A DNA stretch of 64,000 nt from Sphingobium amiense (GTDB lineage: Bacteria > Pseudomonadota > Alphaproteobacteria > Sphingomonadales > Sphingomonadaceae), in NCBI RefSeq assembly GCF_003967075.1, contig NZ_AP018664.1, positions 1,488,001 through 1,552,000 on the forward strand, in the 5' to 3' direction. The position numbers and the translations under genes are program-made. Each line of letters begins with the position of its first letter. Within the stretch, counting starts at the first letter, position 1. Below are positions 45,893 to 56,122 of this stretch, piece by piece. Under the pieces are notes generated by a model. It was given only the letters and a program-made list of their open reading frames with translations, was not told where the DNA came from and made no database searches.

Positions 45893-46672
45893 ATGACCCA
45901 AGCCAGCCCCGCCGACATCATGCCGCTCGCACAGGTGATGGCGCGGCTGCGCGATCCCGCGACCGGCTGTCCGTGGGACATTGCGCAGGACTTCGCGTCA
46001 ATCGCGCCATACACCATCGAAGAAGCCTATGAGGTCGCGGACGCAATCGAGCGCGGCGATATGGCGGCGCTGTGCGACGAGCTGGGCGACCTGCTGCTTC
46101 AGGTCGTGTTCCACAGCCGGATCGCCGAACAATCGGGCCGGTTCGCGCTTCAGGATGTGATCGACGGCATCACCGCCAAGATGATCCGCCGCCACCCGCA
46201 TATCTTCTGTGAAGGCACGCCGCGCGAGGATGGGCACGCCCAGTGGGAAGCGATCAAGGCGGCCGAGCGGGCGGAAAAAGACCCGGACCCCAGCGCCCTT
46301 GCAGGTGTGGCGTCCGCCCTGCCCGCATTGCTGCGCGCGGAAAAGCTGCAGAAGCGGGCGGCGCGGACCGGCTTCGACTGGCCGGACACCGGCGGCGCGA
46401 TCGCGAAGGTCGAGGAAGAGCTGGACGAAGTGCGCACGGCCCCCGATCAGGCAGCGCGAGAGGAAGAGGTCGGCGACCTCCTCTTCGCCGTGGTCAATCT
46501 CGCAAGGCATTTGAACGTCGATGCGGAAGTCGCTCTGCGATCGGCCAATTCCAAATTCGAGCGCCGGTTTCGTGCGATGGAGGATATGGCGGCGGGTGAA
46601 TTTCCGGCGCTTCCGCTCGACGCTCAGGAGGCACTGTGGCAACGCGCCAAGGCGGCCGAAAAACTCCGTTGA
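45893..46672 (+). CDS. mazG: Nucleoside triphosphate pyrophosphohydrolase MazG
   Basis: House-cleaning enzyme that converts NTPs to NMPs plus pyrophosphate. The 259-aa protein has the tandem MazG layout: first domain LRDPATGCPWDIAQDFASIAPYTIEEAYEVADAIERGDMAALCDELGDLLLQVVFH (EExxE...ExxD metal site) and second domain IAKVEEELDEVRTAPDQAAREEEVGDLLFAVVNLARHL. It converges on hflX, with 10 bases between the stops. Confidence 0.96.
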   Translation: MTQASPADIMPLAQVMARLRDPATGCPWDIAQDFASIAPYTIEEAYEVADAIERGDMAALCDELGDLLLQVVFHSRIAEQSGRFALQDVIDGITAKMIRRHPHIFCEGTPREDGHAQWEAIKAAERAEKDPDPSALAGVASALPALLRAEKLQKRAARTGFDWPDTGGAIAKVEEELDEVRTAPDQAAREEEVGDLLFAVVNLARHLNVDAEVALRSANSKFERRFRAMEDMAAGEFPALPLDAQEALWQRAKAAEKLR

Positions 46673-46682
46673 TCCGACCCGG

Positions 46683-48017
46683 TCAGGCGTGGCCGCGCTT
46701 ATTGTAGCGGGCAAAAGCAGCGTCGGAGAGGCGCACCTCCACCCGGCTCTCTTCCCCCTCGACGGTCGATGACAGCACTTCGCCATGCTCATGCACCCAG
46801 GCGAGCGTCGCGCCGTCCGACACCGGGATGCGCAGGCCATAGACTTTCGCGCCCCGCGTCATGCGGTCGCTGATCGTGCGCTGGAGCATGTCCACCCCCT
46901 CGCCGGTCAGCGCCGAAAGAATGACCACATCGTCGCGCCGCGATGCCTGCTCCCGCGCCAGCGCTTCGGTGTCCGGATCGAGCAGGTCGAGCTTGTTCCA
47001 TGCCTCGATGATCGGCGGCGGCTCCGGCTCCCCTTCCCCGCGATCCAGCGCGGCTTCGCCAGCGACGCCAAGCTCCCCCAGCACGTCGAGCACATCGTCG
47101 CGCTGCGCATCGCTGTCGGGGTGAGCGATGTCGCGGACATGCACGATGAGGTCCGCGGACAGCACTTCCTCCAGCGTGGCGCGGAAAGCGGCGATAAGCT
47201 GCGTCGGCAGGTCCGATACGAAGCCCACCGTGTCCGACAGGATCGCCTTGTCGAGACCGGGCAGCGTGATCTGCCGCATCGTCGGATCGAGAGTCGCGAA
47301 CAGCAGATCTTCCGCCATGACGTCAGATCCCGTCATCCGGTTGAAAAGCGTGGACTTTCCCGCGTTGGTATAACCCACCAGCGCGATCACCGGCCATGGC
47401 GCGCGCTGCCGCCGGGCGCGGTGAAGGCCGCGGGTGCGCGTGACCTGATCCAGCTCGCGGCGGATCTTGGCCATGCGGTCGCGGATCATGCGGCGGTCCG
47501 CCTCGATCTGCGTTTCGCCGGGACCGCCGAGAAAGCCGAAGCCGCCGCGCTGCCGCTCGAGGTGCGTCCAGCTTCGCACCAGCCGCCCGGCCTGATAGTC
47601 GAGATGCGCCAGTTCCACCTGCAGCCGCCCTTCGTTGGTGGCGGCCCGCTCCCCGAAGATTTCGAGGATCAGCCCGGTGCGGTCGATGACCTTGGCCTCG
47701 CACGCCTTTTCCAGATTGCTCTGCTGGACCGGCGACAGGCTGTTGTCGACGATGACCAGTTCGGCTTCTTCCTGCCGCACCAGCGTCGCGATCTGGTCCA
47801 CCTGCCCGCTGCCGAACAGAGTCGCGGGCTTGCGGTCGCGCACGCGGAAAGCCTGCGCCGCGCGCACGTCGATGCCGATGGCGAGCGCAAGACCGCGCGC
47901 TTCCTCCAACCGGGCGTCGCTGTCGCGGCGGTCGGCACCGTGGGTTTCGGCATGGACGACGACGGCGCGCGCGCCGCGCGCCACCTCGTCATCGGAATCG
48001 CGGTTGAAAATGGCCAT
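46683..48017 (-). CDS. hflX: Ribosome-associated GTPase HflX
   Basis: A GTPase that splits stalled or heat-stressed 70S ribosomes. 444 aa: N-terminal HflX domain with GSGQVDQIATLVRQEEAELVIVDNSLSPVQQSNLEKA, RTGLILEIFGERAATNEGRLQVELAHL and the glycine-rich GGFGFLGGPGETQIEADRR linker, then the G domain with G1 ALVGYTNAGKSTLFN, G3 DTVGFVSDLP and G4 NKLDLLD. It lies downstream of hfq with a 62-base gap, matching the hfq-hflX order seen widely. Confidence 0.96.
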   Translation of the reverse strand: MAIFNRDSDDEVARGARAVVVHAETHGADRRDSDARLEEARGLALAIGIDVRAAQAFRVRDRKPATLFGSGQVDQIATLVRQEEAELVIVDNSLSPVQQSNLEKACEAKVIDRTGLILEIFGERAATNEGRLQVELAHLDYQAGRLVRSWTHLERQRGGFGFLGGPGETQIEADRRMIRDRMAKIRRELDQVTRTRGLHRARRQRAPWPVIALVGYTNAGKSTLFNRMTGSDVMAEDLLFATLDPTMRQITLPGLDKAILSDTVGFVSDLPTQLIAAFRATLEEVLSADLIVHVRDIAHPDSDAQRDDVLDVLGELGVAGEAALDRGEGEPEPPPIIEAWNKLDLLDPDTEALAREQASRRDDVVILSALTGEGVDMLQRTISDRMTRGAKVYGLRIPVSDGATLAWVHEHGEVLSSTVEGEESRVEVRLSDAAFARYNKRGHA

Positions 48018-48079
48018 ATCGGCTCAACGCTCAGGCGCGCGCGCCGCTCCCCTGTCGGAAACGCGGCGCGCCGGGCCGG

Positions 48080-48565
48080 TCAATCGTCCTGCTCATTTTC
48101 GCCCGACAGATCGAGCGAATGCAGCGGCTGGACGGTGGAAATGGCGTGCTTGTAAACGAGCTGCACCATGCCGTCGCGTTCCAGCAGCATGCAGAACAAG
48201 TCGAACGCGGCGATTTCGCCCTGAAGCATGACGCCGTTCACGAGGAACATCGTCACCGGGCTGCCGGACTTGCGGACGGCGGACAGGAAGATTTCCTGAA
48301 GCAGCTTCGACTTGCCGTTGCCGTCGCTCGCCTTGCGCAGGTCGGTCAGGTCCATCGGCTGTGCAGGCATGACCGTGGAAATCGCATGCTTGTAGACAAG
48401 CTGCGACTGCCCGTCGCGGCGCAGCAGCACCGAAAAATTGTCGAACCAGGTGATGATGCCCTGCAATTTTACGCCCTTGACCAGGAACATGGTCACCGGC
48501 GTCTTGCTCTTGCGCAGGCTGTTGAGGAAAATATCCTGAAGATTGTTGTTCGTCTTGTCGGCCAT
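48080..48565 (-). CDS. hfq: Tandem-duplicated RNA chaperone Hfq (two Sm domains in one chain)
   Basis: Hfq binds small RNAs and mRNAs as a hexameric ring. Here one 161-aa chain contains two complete Hfq cores with an exact 80-residue period: LQDIFL/LQEIFL at 9/89, PVTMFLV at 23/103, and YKHAIST at 58-64/138-144. Both copies keep the proximal-face Gln (Gln10, Gln90) and the Lys-His of the Sm2 motif (59-60, 139-140). A linker of about 15 residues joins them and an acidic tail (GENEQDD) ends the protein. The start MADKTNNN at 48565 fits homologues. A trimer of dimers could form the usual six-fold ring. It lies between ntrX and hflX. Confidence 0.96.
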   Translation of the reverse strand: MADKTNNNLQDIFLNSLRKSKTPVTMFLVKGVKLQGIITWFDNFSVLLRRDGQSQLVYKHAISTVMPAQPMDLTDLRKASDGNGKSKLLQEIFLSAVRKSGSPVTMFLVNGVMLQGEIAAFDLFCMLLERDGMVQLVYKHAISTVQPLHSLDLSGENEQDD

Positions 48566-48720
48566 GGTCGAAACCCGTCCTGTTCTTGGCGGGACGTTAC
48601 CCGCTCTCGCGCCCTTAAGCAGGGCGTCTTGCCTGCCCCCGCGCACCGGGGACAGGGGGCTTCTACCGCAATTGCGAACAGGCGTCCATGGCCGACCGGG
48701 CGGCGCGGGAAATTTGCCCT

Positions 48721-50091
48721 CTAATCCTTGTCTTCGGTGATGCCGAGCAGCTTGAGCTTGCGATGCAGGGCGGAGCGTTCCATGCCGATGAAGGTCGCCG
48801 TGCGCGAGATATTGCCCGAAAAGCGGCGGATCTGGATGCGCAGATATTCGCGTTCGAAACTCTCCCGCGCCTCCCGCAGCGGCGCGCCCATGATGGCGGA
48901 CTGGCCGATCCCCTCCCCGCCGCCGCCGCTCGTCAGTTCGGCGGGCAGCATGTCCAGCTCGATCCGCGCGATCCGGTCGCCCGGCGCGAGGATCATCGTG
49001 CGCTCGATCACGTTGCGAAGCTGGCGCACATTACCCGGCCATTCATTCGCCTGAAGCGCGGCCATGGCGTCGCTCGCGATTTCGGGCGGCGGCACGCGGC
49101 GGTCGGCGGCGAAGCGGGCGAGATAATGTTCCACCAGCGGCGGAATATCGTCGCGCCGTTCCGACAGCGGCGGGATCGACAGCGGCACCACATTCAGACG
49201 GTAGAACAGGTCTTCGCGGAAGCGGCGTTCCTCGATCTCCTGCGCCAGATTGAGCGCGGTGGAGGAAATGACGCGCACGTCGACCTTCACCTGCCGCTGG
49301 CCGCCCACGCGGGTAAAGCTCTGGTCGGTGAGGACACGCAGGATCTTGCCCTGCGTCGTCAGCGGCATGTCGGCAATCTCGTCGAGATAGAGCGTGCCGC
49401 CGTGCGACTGTTCCAGGAAGCCGGGCCGCACGAGGCCGCTCGGATCTTCGACGCCGAACAGCTCCTCCTCGACCCGGTCAGGGTCCATGCGCGCGGCGGC
49501 GACGATGATGAAGGGCGAATCCGCCCGCCCGCTCCAGCTATGGAGCATGCGCGCGGCGACTTCCTTGCCGACGCCCGCCGGTCCGGAAATGAGGACACGG
49601 CTGCCCGTCCCCGCCACTTTCTTGATTGTGGCGCGGACGCCGTTGATCGAGGCGGAGGTGCCCGTCAGTTCGTCATCCTGCCCGAAACGGGCACGCAGCA
49701 CCTGATTTTCGCGCCGCAGGCGCTCCGTTTCGGTGGCGCGGGCGACGAGGTGGATCAGCCGGTCGGCCTCGAACGGCTTTTCGATGAAGTCCGCCGCGCC
49801 CTTGCGGATCGCGGCGACCGCCGTGTCGATATTGCCATGGCCCGAAATCATGAGCACAGGGATGGTCGGGTCGCGCCGCTTGATCTCGTCTAGCAGGTCC
49901 AGCCCGTCCATCCGCGACCCCTGCAACCAGACGTCGAGCAGCACCAACGAAGGCCGCCGCGCGTCGAGCGCGTCGATCGCGCTGTCGCTGTTCGCGGCGG
50001 TGCGGGTCGAAAAGCCTTCATCCTCCAGCACACCCGCGACCAGATCGCGAATATCCTCTTCATCGTCGACTATCAGAATATCAAGCGCCAT
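48721..50091 (-). CDS. ntrX: Nitrogen regulation response regulator NtrX
   Basis: A 456-aa sigma54-activator-like regulator. The receiver domain ([12 protein letters not shown], phospho-acceptor Asp in LVLLDVWL, Lys in EKPF) is followed by an AAA+ domain ([27 protein letters not shown]) and a Fis-type helix-turn-helix ([23 protein letters not shown]). The loop that contacts sigma54 is degenerate: [19 protein letters not shown] instead of GAFTGA, so it probably does not activate sigma54 directly. It overlaps ntrY by 11 bases. Confidence 0.94.
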   Translation of the reverse strand: MALDILIVDDEEDIRDLVAGVLEDEGFSTRTAANSDSAIDALDARRPSLVLLDVWLQGSRMDGLDLLDEIKRRDPTIPVLMISGHGNIDTAVAAIRKGAADFIEKPFEADRLIHLVARATETERLRRENQVLRARFGQDDELTGTSASINGVRATIKKVAGTGSRVLISGPAGVGKEVAARMLHSWSGRADSPFIIVAAARMDPDRVEEELFGVEDPSGLVRPGFLEQSHGGTLYLDEIADMPLTTQGKILRVLTDQSFTRVGGQRQVKVDVRVISSTALNLAQEIEERRFREDLFYRLNVVPLSIPPLSERRDDIPPLVEHYLARFAADRRVPPPEIASDAMAALQANEWPGNVRQLRNVIERTMILAPGDRIARIELDMLPAELTSGGGGEGIGQSAIMGAPLREARESFEREYLRIQIRRFSGNISRTATFIGMERSALHRKLKLLGITEDKD

Positions 50092-52333
50092 TGGCCGTCA
50101 CTTTTCCCTTGGGCAAGGCAATCACCTGCCCTTCTTCCAGTTTGTCGAGCGCGCCCGCGGCAAAGCGCAGCGTCACGCATGCTCCCCCTCCCTCCGCATC
50201 GTCGAAGCGGATTTCCCCCTGATGCTCCTCGACGATCTTCTTGACGATGGCGAGGCCCAGACCCGTCCCCTTGGACCGCGTGGTCATATAGGGTTCGAGT
50301 ATCCGGTCGCGCTCGGGCGGCAGGCCGACACCATCGTCGCGCACGGTGATGACGATGTCGTCGTCGCGTTGCTCCAGCCGCATCTGCACCCTGCCGCGCG
50401 GCTGGCCCTCTTCATTTTGTGGTTTAGGTTCAATCGCTTCCACCGCATTCTTGACGATGTTGGTGAGCGCCTGACCCAATTGCCGGCGGTCGCACACCAT
50501 TTCCAGATCCGGGTCTTCCGCCTCGTAACTGAAGCGGATGTCGGGATGCGCGACCTCGTGCAGAAACAGCGCGTGGCGGGCGATGTCGCCGATCGCCTCG
50601 CGCCGGAACACGGGCTTGGGCATGCGCGCGAAGGAGGAGAATTCGTCCACGATCCGGCGCAGGTCGCCCACCTGCCGCACGATGGTGCCGGTCAGGCGCG
50701 TGAAGGTCGCCTTGTCATTCGTCACTTCGTCGGCATAGCGGCGCTGGAGCCGTTCGGCGGCAAGCTGGATCGGGGTAAGCGGATTCTTGATCTCATGCGC
50801 GATCCGGCGGGCGACGTCGGACCATGCGGCGCGGCGCTGGTCGGAAAGCTGCTGCGTGATGTCGTCGAAGGTCAGGATATGGCCCGACACATCGCGGGTC
50901 AGCGTGACCGCGAGCGTGCGCAGGTCGCCATGGGCGCGCACCTGAACGATCCCCGCCTCCTCGTCCGACGCCACGAATTCGGCGAGTTCGGGCGACAGTT
51001 GCGCCAGCGGCTTGCCCAGCGGATCGTCATTTTCCTCGACCAATATGGCGGCGGCGGACTTGTTCAGCAGCAGGATCACGCCGCTCAGGTCCACCGACAG
51101 CACACCCGCGCTGACGCCCGAAAGAATCGCCTCGATGAAGGCGCGGCGTTCGTCGAGCTGGCTGTTGGCGGCGACCAGCGCGCCCGTCTGGGCCTCCAGC
51201 CGCTGCGTCATCCGGTTGAAGGCGGACGCCAGCGTACCGATCTCGTCACGGGCCTGCGGACTGGTGACGCGGGCGGACAGGTCGCCAGCGGTGATGCGCC
51301 GGGCGGCGGTCACCAACTCGTTCACCGGCCGCACCATCCAGTCGGCCACGGCCAGCGCGATATAGACCGCGATCCCCACCAGCAGCAGCGATCCGACGAA
51401 CAGGAACACGTTGAACCGCAATTGCAGCGCACGCGATTGCGCCGCGAACTGGTCGTAATCGGCGATGACCTTCTGCGCACGGCCGACATTGGAGAAGGAT
51501 GTCGTGATCGCGTTGCGCGTGGCGTAGAGATAGACCTTGGAATTGGGGTAGAGCAGCGTCACCGCCTCGACCTGATTGGGCCGCACCCGCACGACGATAT
51601 TCTCGCCCCTGGCGAGCCGGTCCACCGCATCCTGCCACAGCATCTCGCGCGCGGGGCGATTTTCGGGATCGACCGTGGCGGCGGTGCGGGCGATGCCGTC
51701 CTTGCCGACCTCGATGATGGCCGACCGGTTCAGCTTCCGCGTCACGACCTGATAGATATAGCCTTCTGCGAAGCGCGGACTGGAAACCGGCGATTCGCGC
51801 AGATAGTTGCGCAGATCGTCCGCCATGGTGACGGTTTCGTCGCTCACCTCGCGCAGATTCTGCTCATAATAGCCGCGCGCCAGATCGCTGGCGTTCTGCA
51901 ACATGCCGCGCGCGCCGTCCGAAAACCAGAACTGCACGCCATACTGGAACAGCAGCGACGCGAAGATCACGACCAGCAGCATCGGCACGCTGGCGACGAT
52001 GGAAAAGATCGCGACGAGGCGGACGTGGAGCTGCCCGTCGCTGCCGATGGCGGATTGCGCTGCGCGCCGCTTGGCCACGCGCCGGCCCAGCAGCACCAGC
52101 AGCGCGATGGCCGGCACCAGATTGGCGACCAGCAGCAGCGCGACGATGGGCGGCGTCAGCAGGCTGTAGGAATCGACGTTGCCCGACAGCAGATAGTAAG
52201 TCAGCCCCGCCATGCCGAGGAACAGGGCAAGCGTCAGCGCCTCAACCAGCGCCGCAAGCCTCTTCTGGCGCAGGAGCAGGCGCAGCCGTCGCTGCCATGC
52301 CGTCGCCCGACGCGGGAGGTTGCTCGCACTCAT
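50081..52333 (-). CDS. ntrY: Nitrogen regulation sensor histidine kinase NtrY
   Basis: Membrane kinase partner of NtrX, 750 aa. N-terminal membrane helices (ALTLALFLGMAGLTYYLL, IVALLLVANLVPAIALLVLLG, LVAIFSIVASVPMLLVVIFA), a large periplasmic sensor part, another helix (NVFLFVGSLLLVGIAVYIALAVADW), a HAMP domain (VRPVNELVTAARRITAGDLSARV), PAS, the H-box [21 protein letters not shown], and ATP-binding boxes NIVKNAVEAI and GTGLGLAIVKKIVEEH. The start at 52333 is preferred over 52372. It is expressed after ntrC with a 104-base gap. Confidence 0.95.
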   Translation of the reverse strand: MSASNLPRRATAWQRRLRLLLRQKRLAALVEALTLALFLGMAGLTYYLLSGNVDSYSLLTPPIVALLLVANLVPAIALLVLLGRRVAKRRAAQSAIGSDGQLHVRLVAIFSIVASVPMLLVVIFASLLFQYGVQFWFSDGARGMLQNASDLARGYYEQNLREVSDETVTMADDLRNYLRESPVSSPRFAEGYIYQVVTRKLNRSAIIEVGKDGIARTAATVDPENRPAREMLWQDAVDRLARGENIVVRVRPNQVEAVTLLYPNSKVYLYATRNAITTSFSNVGRAQKVIADYDQFAAQSRALQLRFNVFLFVGSLLLVGIAVYIALAVADWMVRPVNELVTAARRITAGDLSARVTSPQARDEIGTLASAFNRMTQRLEAQTGALVAANSQLDERRAFIEAILSGVSAGVLSVDLSGVILLLNKSAAAILVEENDDPLGKPLAQLSPELAEFVASDEEAGIVQVRAHGDLRTLAVTLTRDVSGHILTFDDITQQLSDQRRAAWSDVARRIAHEIKNPLTPIQLAAERLQRRYADEVTNDKATFTRLTGTIVRQVGDLRRIVDEFSSFARMPKPVFRREAIGDIARHALFLHEVAHPDIRFSYEAEDPDLEMVCDRRQLGQALTNIVKNAVEAIEPKPQNEEGQPRGRVQMRLEQRDDDIVITVRDDGVGLPPERDRILEPYMTTRSKGTGLGLAIVKKIVEEHQGEIRFDDAEGGGACVTLRFAAGALDKLEEGQVIALPKGKVTANGA

Positions 52334-52437
52334 CGTGGCTTTGTTACAACAACCCCGTGCCCGCTCAAACACACTATTTCATTCTGGCGACGGCGCTGGT
52401 CGAATTGAGGCTGCAATTCATCCTCAATCCTGGCGCT

Positions 52438-53877
52438 TCAGTCCGCCACGCGCAGCGAAAGCGGGTCGAGGCCATAGTCGGTCAGCTTCTTGCGCAGCGT
52501 GTTGCGGTTGATCCCCAATATCGCGGCGGCCCGGATCTGGTTGCCATCGACGCTCGCCAGCACCTCATGCAGCAGCACCGGTTCGACCAGCGCCAGCAGA
52601 TCGTCGTGCAGCGTCCGGTTGGGCTGACCCAGGCCGATGCCCAGTTGCCGCTTGGCCCAGTCGCGGATCGCGTGCGCCAGATGACCGTCAGGCGCGGCGA
52701 AATCCGCCGGCACCGCATCAAGCGGCAGCAGGTGGCGGAGCATGTCCGCGTTGATGACATTCTCACGGGTGAGAACCGATAACCGCTGCATCATATTTTG
52801 CAGCTCGCGGACATTGCCGGGCCAGTGCCACGCCATCAGCAGTTGGGCGGCGTCGTCGGACAGCGTCTTGCGCGGCAACCCTTCCTGCGCGGCCCGCTCC
52901 AGGAAATGCCGGGCCAGCAGGATCACGTCCTCGCGCCGCTCACGCAGCGGCGGCAGCGCGATGGGTACGACATTGAGGCGGTAGTAGAGATCCTGCCGGA
53001 AACGGCCATCCTCCACCAGCGTAGGCAGATCCTTGTTCGTCGCCGCGATGATGCGGACATTGACGCGCACCGGCTTGGAGCCGCCCACGGTCGTCACCTC
53101 GCCCGACTGGAGCACGCGCAGCAGCCGCGTCTGCGCCTCCATCGGCATGTCCCCGATCTCGTCGAGGAACAGCGTGCCCCCCTGCGCCTGTTCGAACTTG
53201 CCGGCGGTGCGGGCATGGGCGCCGGTGAAGGCGCCCTTCTCATAACCGAATAGCTCCGCCTCGATCAGCTCGCGCGGGATGGCAGCCATGTTGATCGCGA
53301 CGAAGGGCTTGGTGCGGCGCTGACCGAGGCTGTGAATCGCTTCGGCCACCAGTTCCTTGCCCGTGCCCGATTCGCCCAGCACGAGGATGGACAGGTCGTT
53401 GGACAGCACGCGCGCGATGGTGCGGTAAACCTCCTGCATCGCAGGCGACCGCCCGACCAGCGGCAGGCCGTCATGCGGCAGGCCCGCTTCGCTCGCGATT
53501 TCGCTTTCGCGCGCGCCGATGGCGTCGGACACCGCACGGGTCAGCTCGTTGAGGTCGAAGGGCTTGGGCAGATATTCGAACGCGCCCTTTTCCGTCGCGC
53601 GGATTGCGGTGTTGAGCGTGTTCTGCGCCGACAGGATGATGACGTTGAGGTCGGGGCGCGCCGCCAATATGTCGGCCACGCCGTCCAGCCCGTCGCCATC
53701 GGGCAGCATCACATCGGTGATGAGCACGTCGGGCGCGAAGCTGTCCATCAATGCGGCGCGCTCGCGGATGGAAGCGGCGGTCTTCACCTTGTGCCCCTGC
53801 CGCCGCAGCGCTTCGCCCACGACCACGCAGATCGCCGGATCGTCGTCCACCACCAGAACCGCGCCGGTTGCGGGCAT
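52438..53877 (-). CDS. ntrC: Nitrogen regulation response regulator NtrC
   Basis: Sigma54-dependent activator of nitrogen-assimilation genes, 479 aa. Receiver (VVDDDPAICVVVGEAL, Asp in VLITDVMLPDGDG, Lys in LPKPFDLNEL), AAA+ domain with GESGTGKELVAEAIH, intact ELFGYEKGAFTGAHARTAGKFEQA (GAFTGA contact loop), GGTLFLDEIGDMPMEAQ, and a Fis HTH with IRAAAILGINRNTLRKKLTDYGL. It contrasts with NtrX, which lacks GAFTGA. Start and ntrB stop share one base. Confidence 0.97.
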   Translation of the reverse strand: MPATGAVLVVDDDPAICVVVGEALRRQGHKVKTAASIRERAALMDSFAPDVLITDVMLPDGDGLDGVADILAARPDLNVIILSAQNTLNTAIRATEKGAFEYLPKPFDLNELTRAVSDAIGARESEIASEAGLPHDGLPLVGRSPAMQEVYRTIARVLSNDLSILVLGESGTGKELVAEAIHSLGQRRTKPFVAINMAAIPRELIEAELFGYEKGAFTGAHARTAGKFEQAQGGTLFLDEIGDMPMEAQTRLLRVLQSGEVTTVGGSKPVRVNVRIIAATNKDLPTLVEDGRFRQDLYYRLNVVPIALPPLRERREDVILLARHFLERAAQEGLPRKTLSDDAAQLLMAWHWPGNVRELQNMMQRLSVLTRENVINADMLRHLLPLDAVPADFAAPDGHLAHAIRDWAKRQLGIGLGQPNRTLHDDLLALVEPVLLHEVLASVDGNQIRAAAILGINRNTLRKKLTDYGLDPLSLRVAD

Positions 53878-54986
53878 CAGGCCATCCCCATCGGCAGCAG
53901 GATGCGGAAACAGGATTCGCCCGCCTCCCTATCCCGCGAATATTGGACGAAACCGTTCATGTCGCGCACCAGCTTGTCGACCAGCGCGAGGCCCAGCCCC
54001 TGCCCGTCGCGCTTGGCCGTGATGAAAGGATTGAACAGGTGGTCGAGAATATGTTCCGGCACGCCGGGGCCATTGTCGATCACCAGTATTTCGATGGGCA
54101 GCACCGCGCTGCCCTTGCCATCGCCGACCATGACGGACACGCCGTGGCGAAAGGCGGTCTCGACCCGGATGCGGGGCTTCGGAACATGCTCCAGCGCTTC
54201 TGCAGCGTTTTTGAGCAGATTTATCATCACCTGCACCAGCGCATCGTCATTGATGTTTGCCGATGGCAGGGATGGGTCATATCGCTTTGTAATACGGACA
54301 TTTCTTGCAAACCCCGCCGCGGCGATGCCCGCCGCCCGGTCGATCAGCGGATAGATGTTGCCGGGCTGGCATTCGAGCGTCCGGTCGGTCGTGAAATCCT
54401 GCATCCGGTCGATCAGCGCGGCGATACGGTCCACCTCGTTGCAGATAAGCTGGGTGAGCGCGCTGTCCTGCCCATTGTGGCTGGACTCGAGCAACTGCGC
54501 CGCGCCGCGAATCCCCGACAGCGGGTTCTTGATCTCGTGGGCGAGGATCGCCGCTGCGCCCATGGCGGACCGCGCGCCGCCGGACGATCCGCGATGACCG
54601 ATCTTGCGCGCCTGGCTCTGCGCGTGAAGCGACACGACGCGCCAGCCATCATGATCGACGATGGGCGCGATCATCAGGTCCAGCTCCATTTCGGCGGTAC
54701 GCCCGGCATGAACCTTGATGTCGTAGGCGGCCACCGCCTTGTTGCTGTGCCAGATGTCGAAGCGCGCGCCCGCTTCGGCGATACGGATGGTCCGCGCCAC
54801 ATCGCTGCCGATGATGGCGGACCGCGCCATGTTCAGCAGCGTTTCGGCGCGGACATTGGCGTCGGCGATGCTGTTGTCCGGCCGCACCACCAGCGTGGCG
54901 ACGGGCAGCGCAGTCATCTGCTCGGCGAGCGACGGCCCTTCCTGATCGGGTCGAAGGCCGGGCATGGACGCCAGCAAGGCGTTCAC
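53877..54986 (-). CDS. ntrB: Nitrogen regulation sensor kinase NtrB
   Basis: Cytosolic kinase/phosphatase partner of NtrC that answers to PII. 369 aa with an N-terminal PAS domain ([29 protein letters not shown]), H-box [21 protein letters not shown]-box [12 protein letters not shown], and G boxes [44 protein letters not shown]. There are no membrane helices. It overlaps dusB upstream by 4 bases. Confidence 0.96.
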   Translation of the reverse strand: MNALLASMPGLRPDQEGPSLAEQMTALPVATLVVRPDNSIADANVRAETLLNMARSAIIGSDVARTIRIAEAGARFDIWHSNKAVAAYDIKVHAGRTAEMELDLMIAPIVDHDGWRVVSLHAQSQARKIGHRGSSGGARSAMGAAAILAHEIKNPLSGIRGAAQLLESSHNGQDSALTQLICNEVDRIAALIDRMQDFTTDRTLECQPGNIYPLIDRAAGIAAAGFARNVRITKRYDPSLPSANINDDALVQVMINLLKNAAEALEHVPKPRIRVETAFRHGVSVMVGDGKGSAVLPIEILVIDNGPGVPEHILDHLFNPFITAKRDGQGLGLALVDKLVRDMNGFVQYSRDREAGESCFRILLPMGMA

Positions 54987-56005
54987 GCCGCCCGGCGAAG
55001 TTCGGCCGCGTCCGCGCCGCTGGCGATCAGCGGTTCGTAAAAGCGCGCCAGCATGTCGAGCACGCGCGCCGCTTCCGGCTCCTGATTGACACTGTTGCGG
55101 AACTCCGCCGATCCGGGCAGCCCCTTGGTATACCAGCCGATATGCTTGCGCGCCATGTTGACGCCGGTGTGCCTGTCATAATGATCGAGCATCGCGTGAT
55201 AATGTTCTACGATCACACGATATTGTTCATCAAGGCTGGGGTCCGGGATGGACGTGCCATCGGTCAGCCACGCCATCACCTGCCCGATCAGCCACGGGCG
55301 GCCATAGGCGCCCCGCCCGATCATCACGCCATCCGCGCCGCTCTGGTCGAGCGCGGTTTCCGCGTCCGCGATGGAACAGATGTCGCCATTCACGATGACG
55401 GGCAGCTTCACCGCATCCTTGACCTTGTGCACGAAGGCCCAGTCGGCGGACCCTTTGTACATCTGGCACCGGGTGCGGCCATGCACGGTGATGAGCTTCG
55501 CGCCCAAATCCTCGGCGATATGGGCGAGTTCGGGCGCATTGAGGCTGCCATGGTCCCAACCCATCCGCATCTTGACCGTGACCGGCACGTCCACCGCTTC
55601 CACCGTCGCCTTGATGAGCGAAGCGGCGAGCGGCAGGTCGCGCATCAGCGCGCTGCCCGCGTCGCCGTTCACCACTTTCTTGACCGGACAGCCCATGTTG
55701 ATGTCGATGATCGCCGCCCCGCGATCCGCGTTCAGTTTCGCAGCCTCCGCCATTTCGGTCGGCGAGCAGCCCGCAAGCTGCATCGAAACCGGCTCCTCCA
55801 GCGGATGCCAGGCCGCCTTCTGCAAAGACTGGCGCGTTTCCCGGATCATCGCGGCGGACGCGATCATCTCCGTCACGTTGAGACCGGAGCCATAGCGGCG
55901 CACCAGCGTGCGGAACGGCATGTCGGTCACGCCCGTCATGGGCGCGAGCGCCACGGGTATGTCGATGGTCACGGGACCGATGGAGATGGGAGCAAGGGTG
56001 CGCAT
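54983..56005 (-). CDS. dusB: tRNA-dihydrouridine synthase DusB (NifR3)
   Basis: FMN enzyme that reduces uridine to dihydrouridine in tRNA. 340 aa; [44 protein letters not shown] (catalytic Cys), [27 protein letters not shown] and [34 protein letters not shown]. The ATG at 56005 gives the normal start; the open frame extends further only by chance. First gene of the dusB-ntrBC-ntrYX-hfq-hflX run. Confidence 0.97.
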   Translation of the reverse strand: MRTLAPISIGPVTIDIPVALAPMTGVTDMPFRTLVRRYGSGLNVTEMIASAAMIRETRQSLQKAAWHPLEEPVSMQLAGCSPTEMAEAAKLNADRGAAIIDINMGCPVKKVVNGDAGSALMRDLPLAASLIKATVEAVDVPVTVKMRMGWDHGSLNAPELAHIAEDLGAKLITVHGRTRCQMYKGSADWAFVHKVKDAVKLPVIVNGDICSIADAETALDQSGADGVMIGRGAYGRPWLIGQVMAWLTDGTSIPDPSLDEQYRVIVEHYHAMLDHYDRHTGVNMARKHIGWYTKGLPGSAEFRNSVNQEPEAARVLDMLARFYEPLIASGADAAELRRAA

Positions 56006-56122
56006 GGTCTGAACGGATGATCTGCCAAAAAAGCAGGCAGCCCTTAGCGGAAATCGCCGGTGGCGGCAAGCGAGCGCCGCGCCCTCTTCCGGTCCGGCAT
56101 GGGAGCGGCTATGCGCCCCGTC

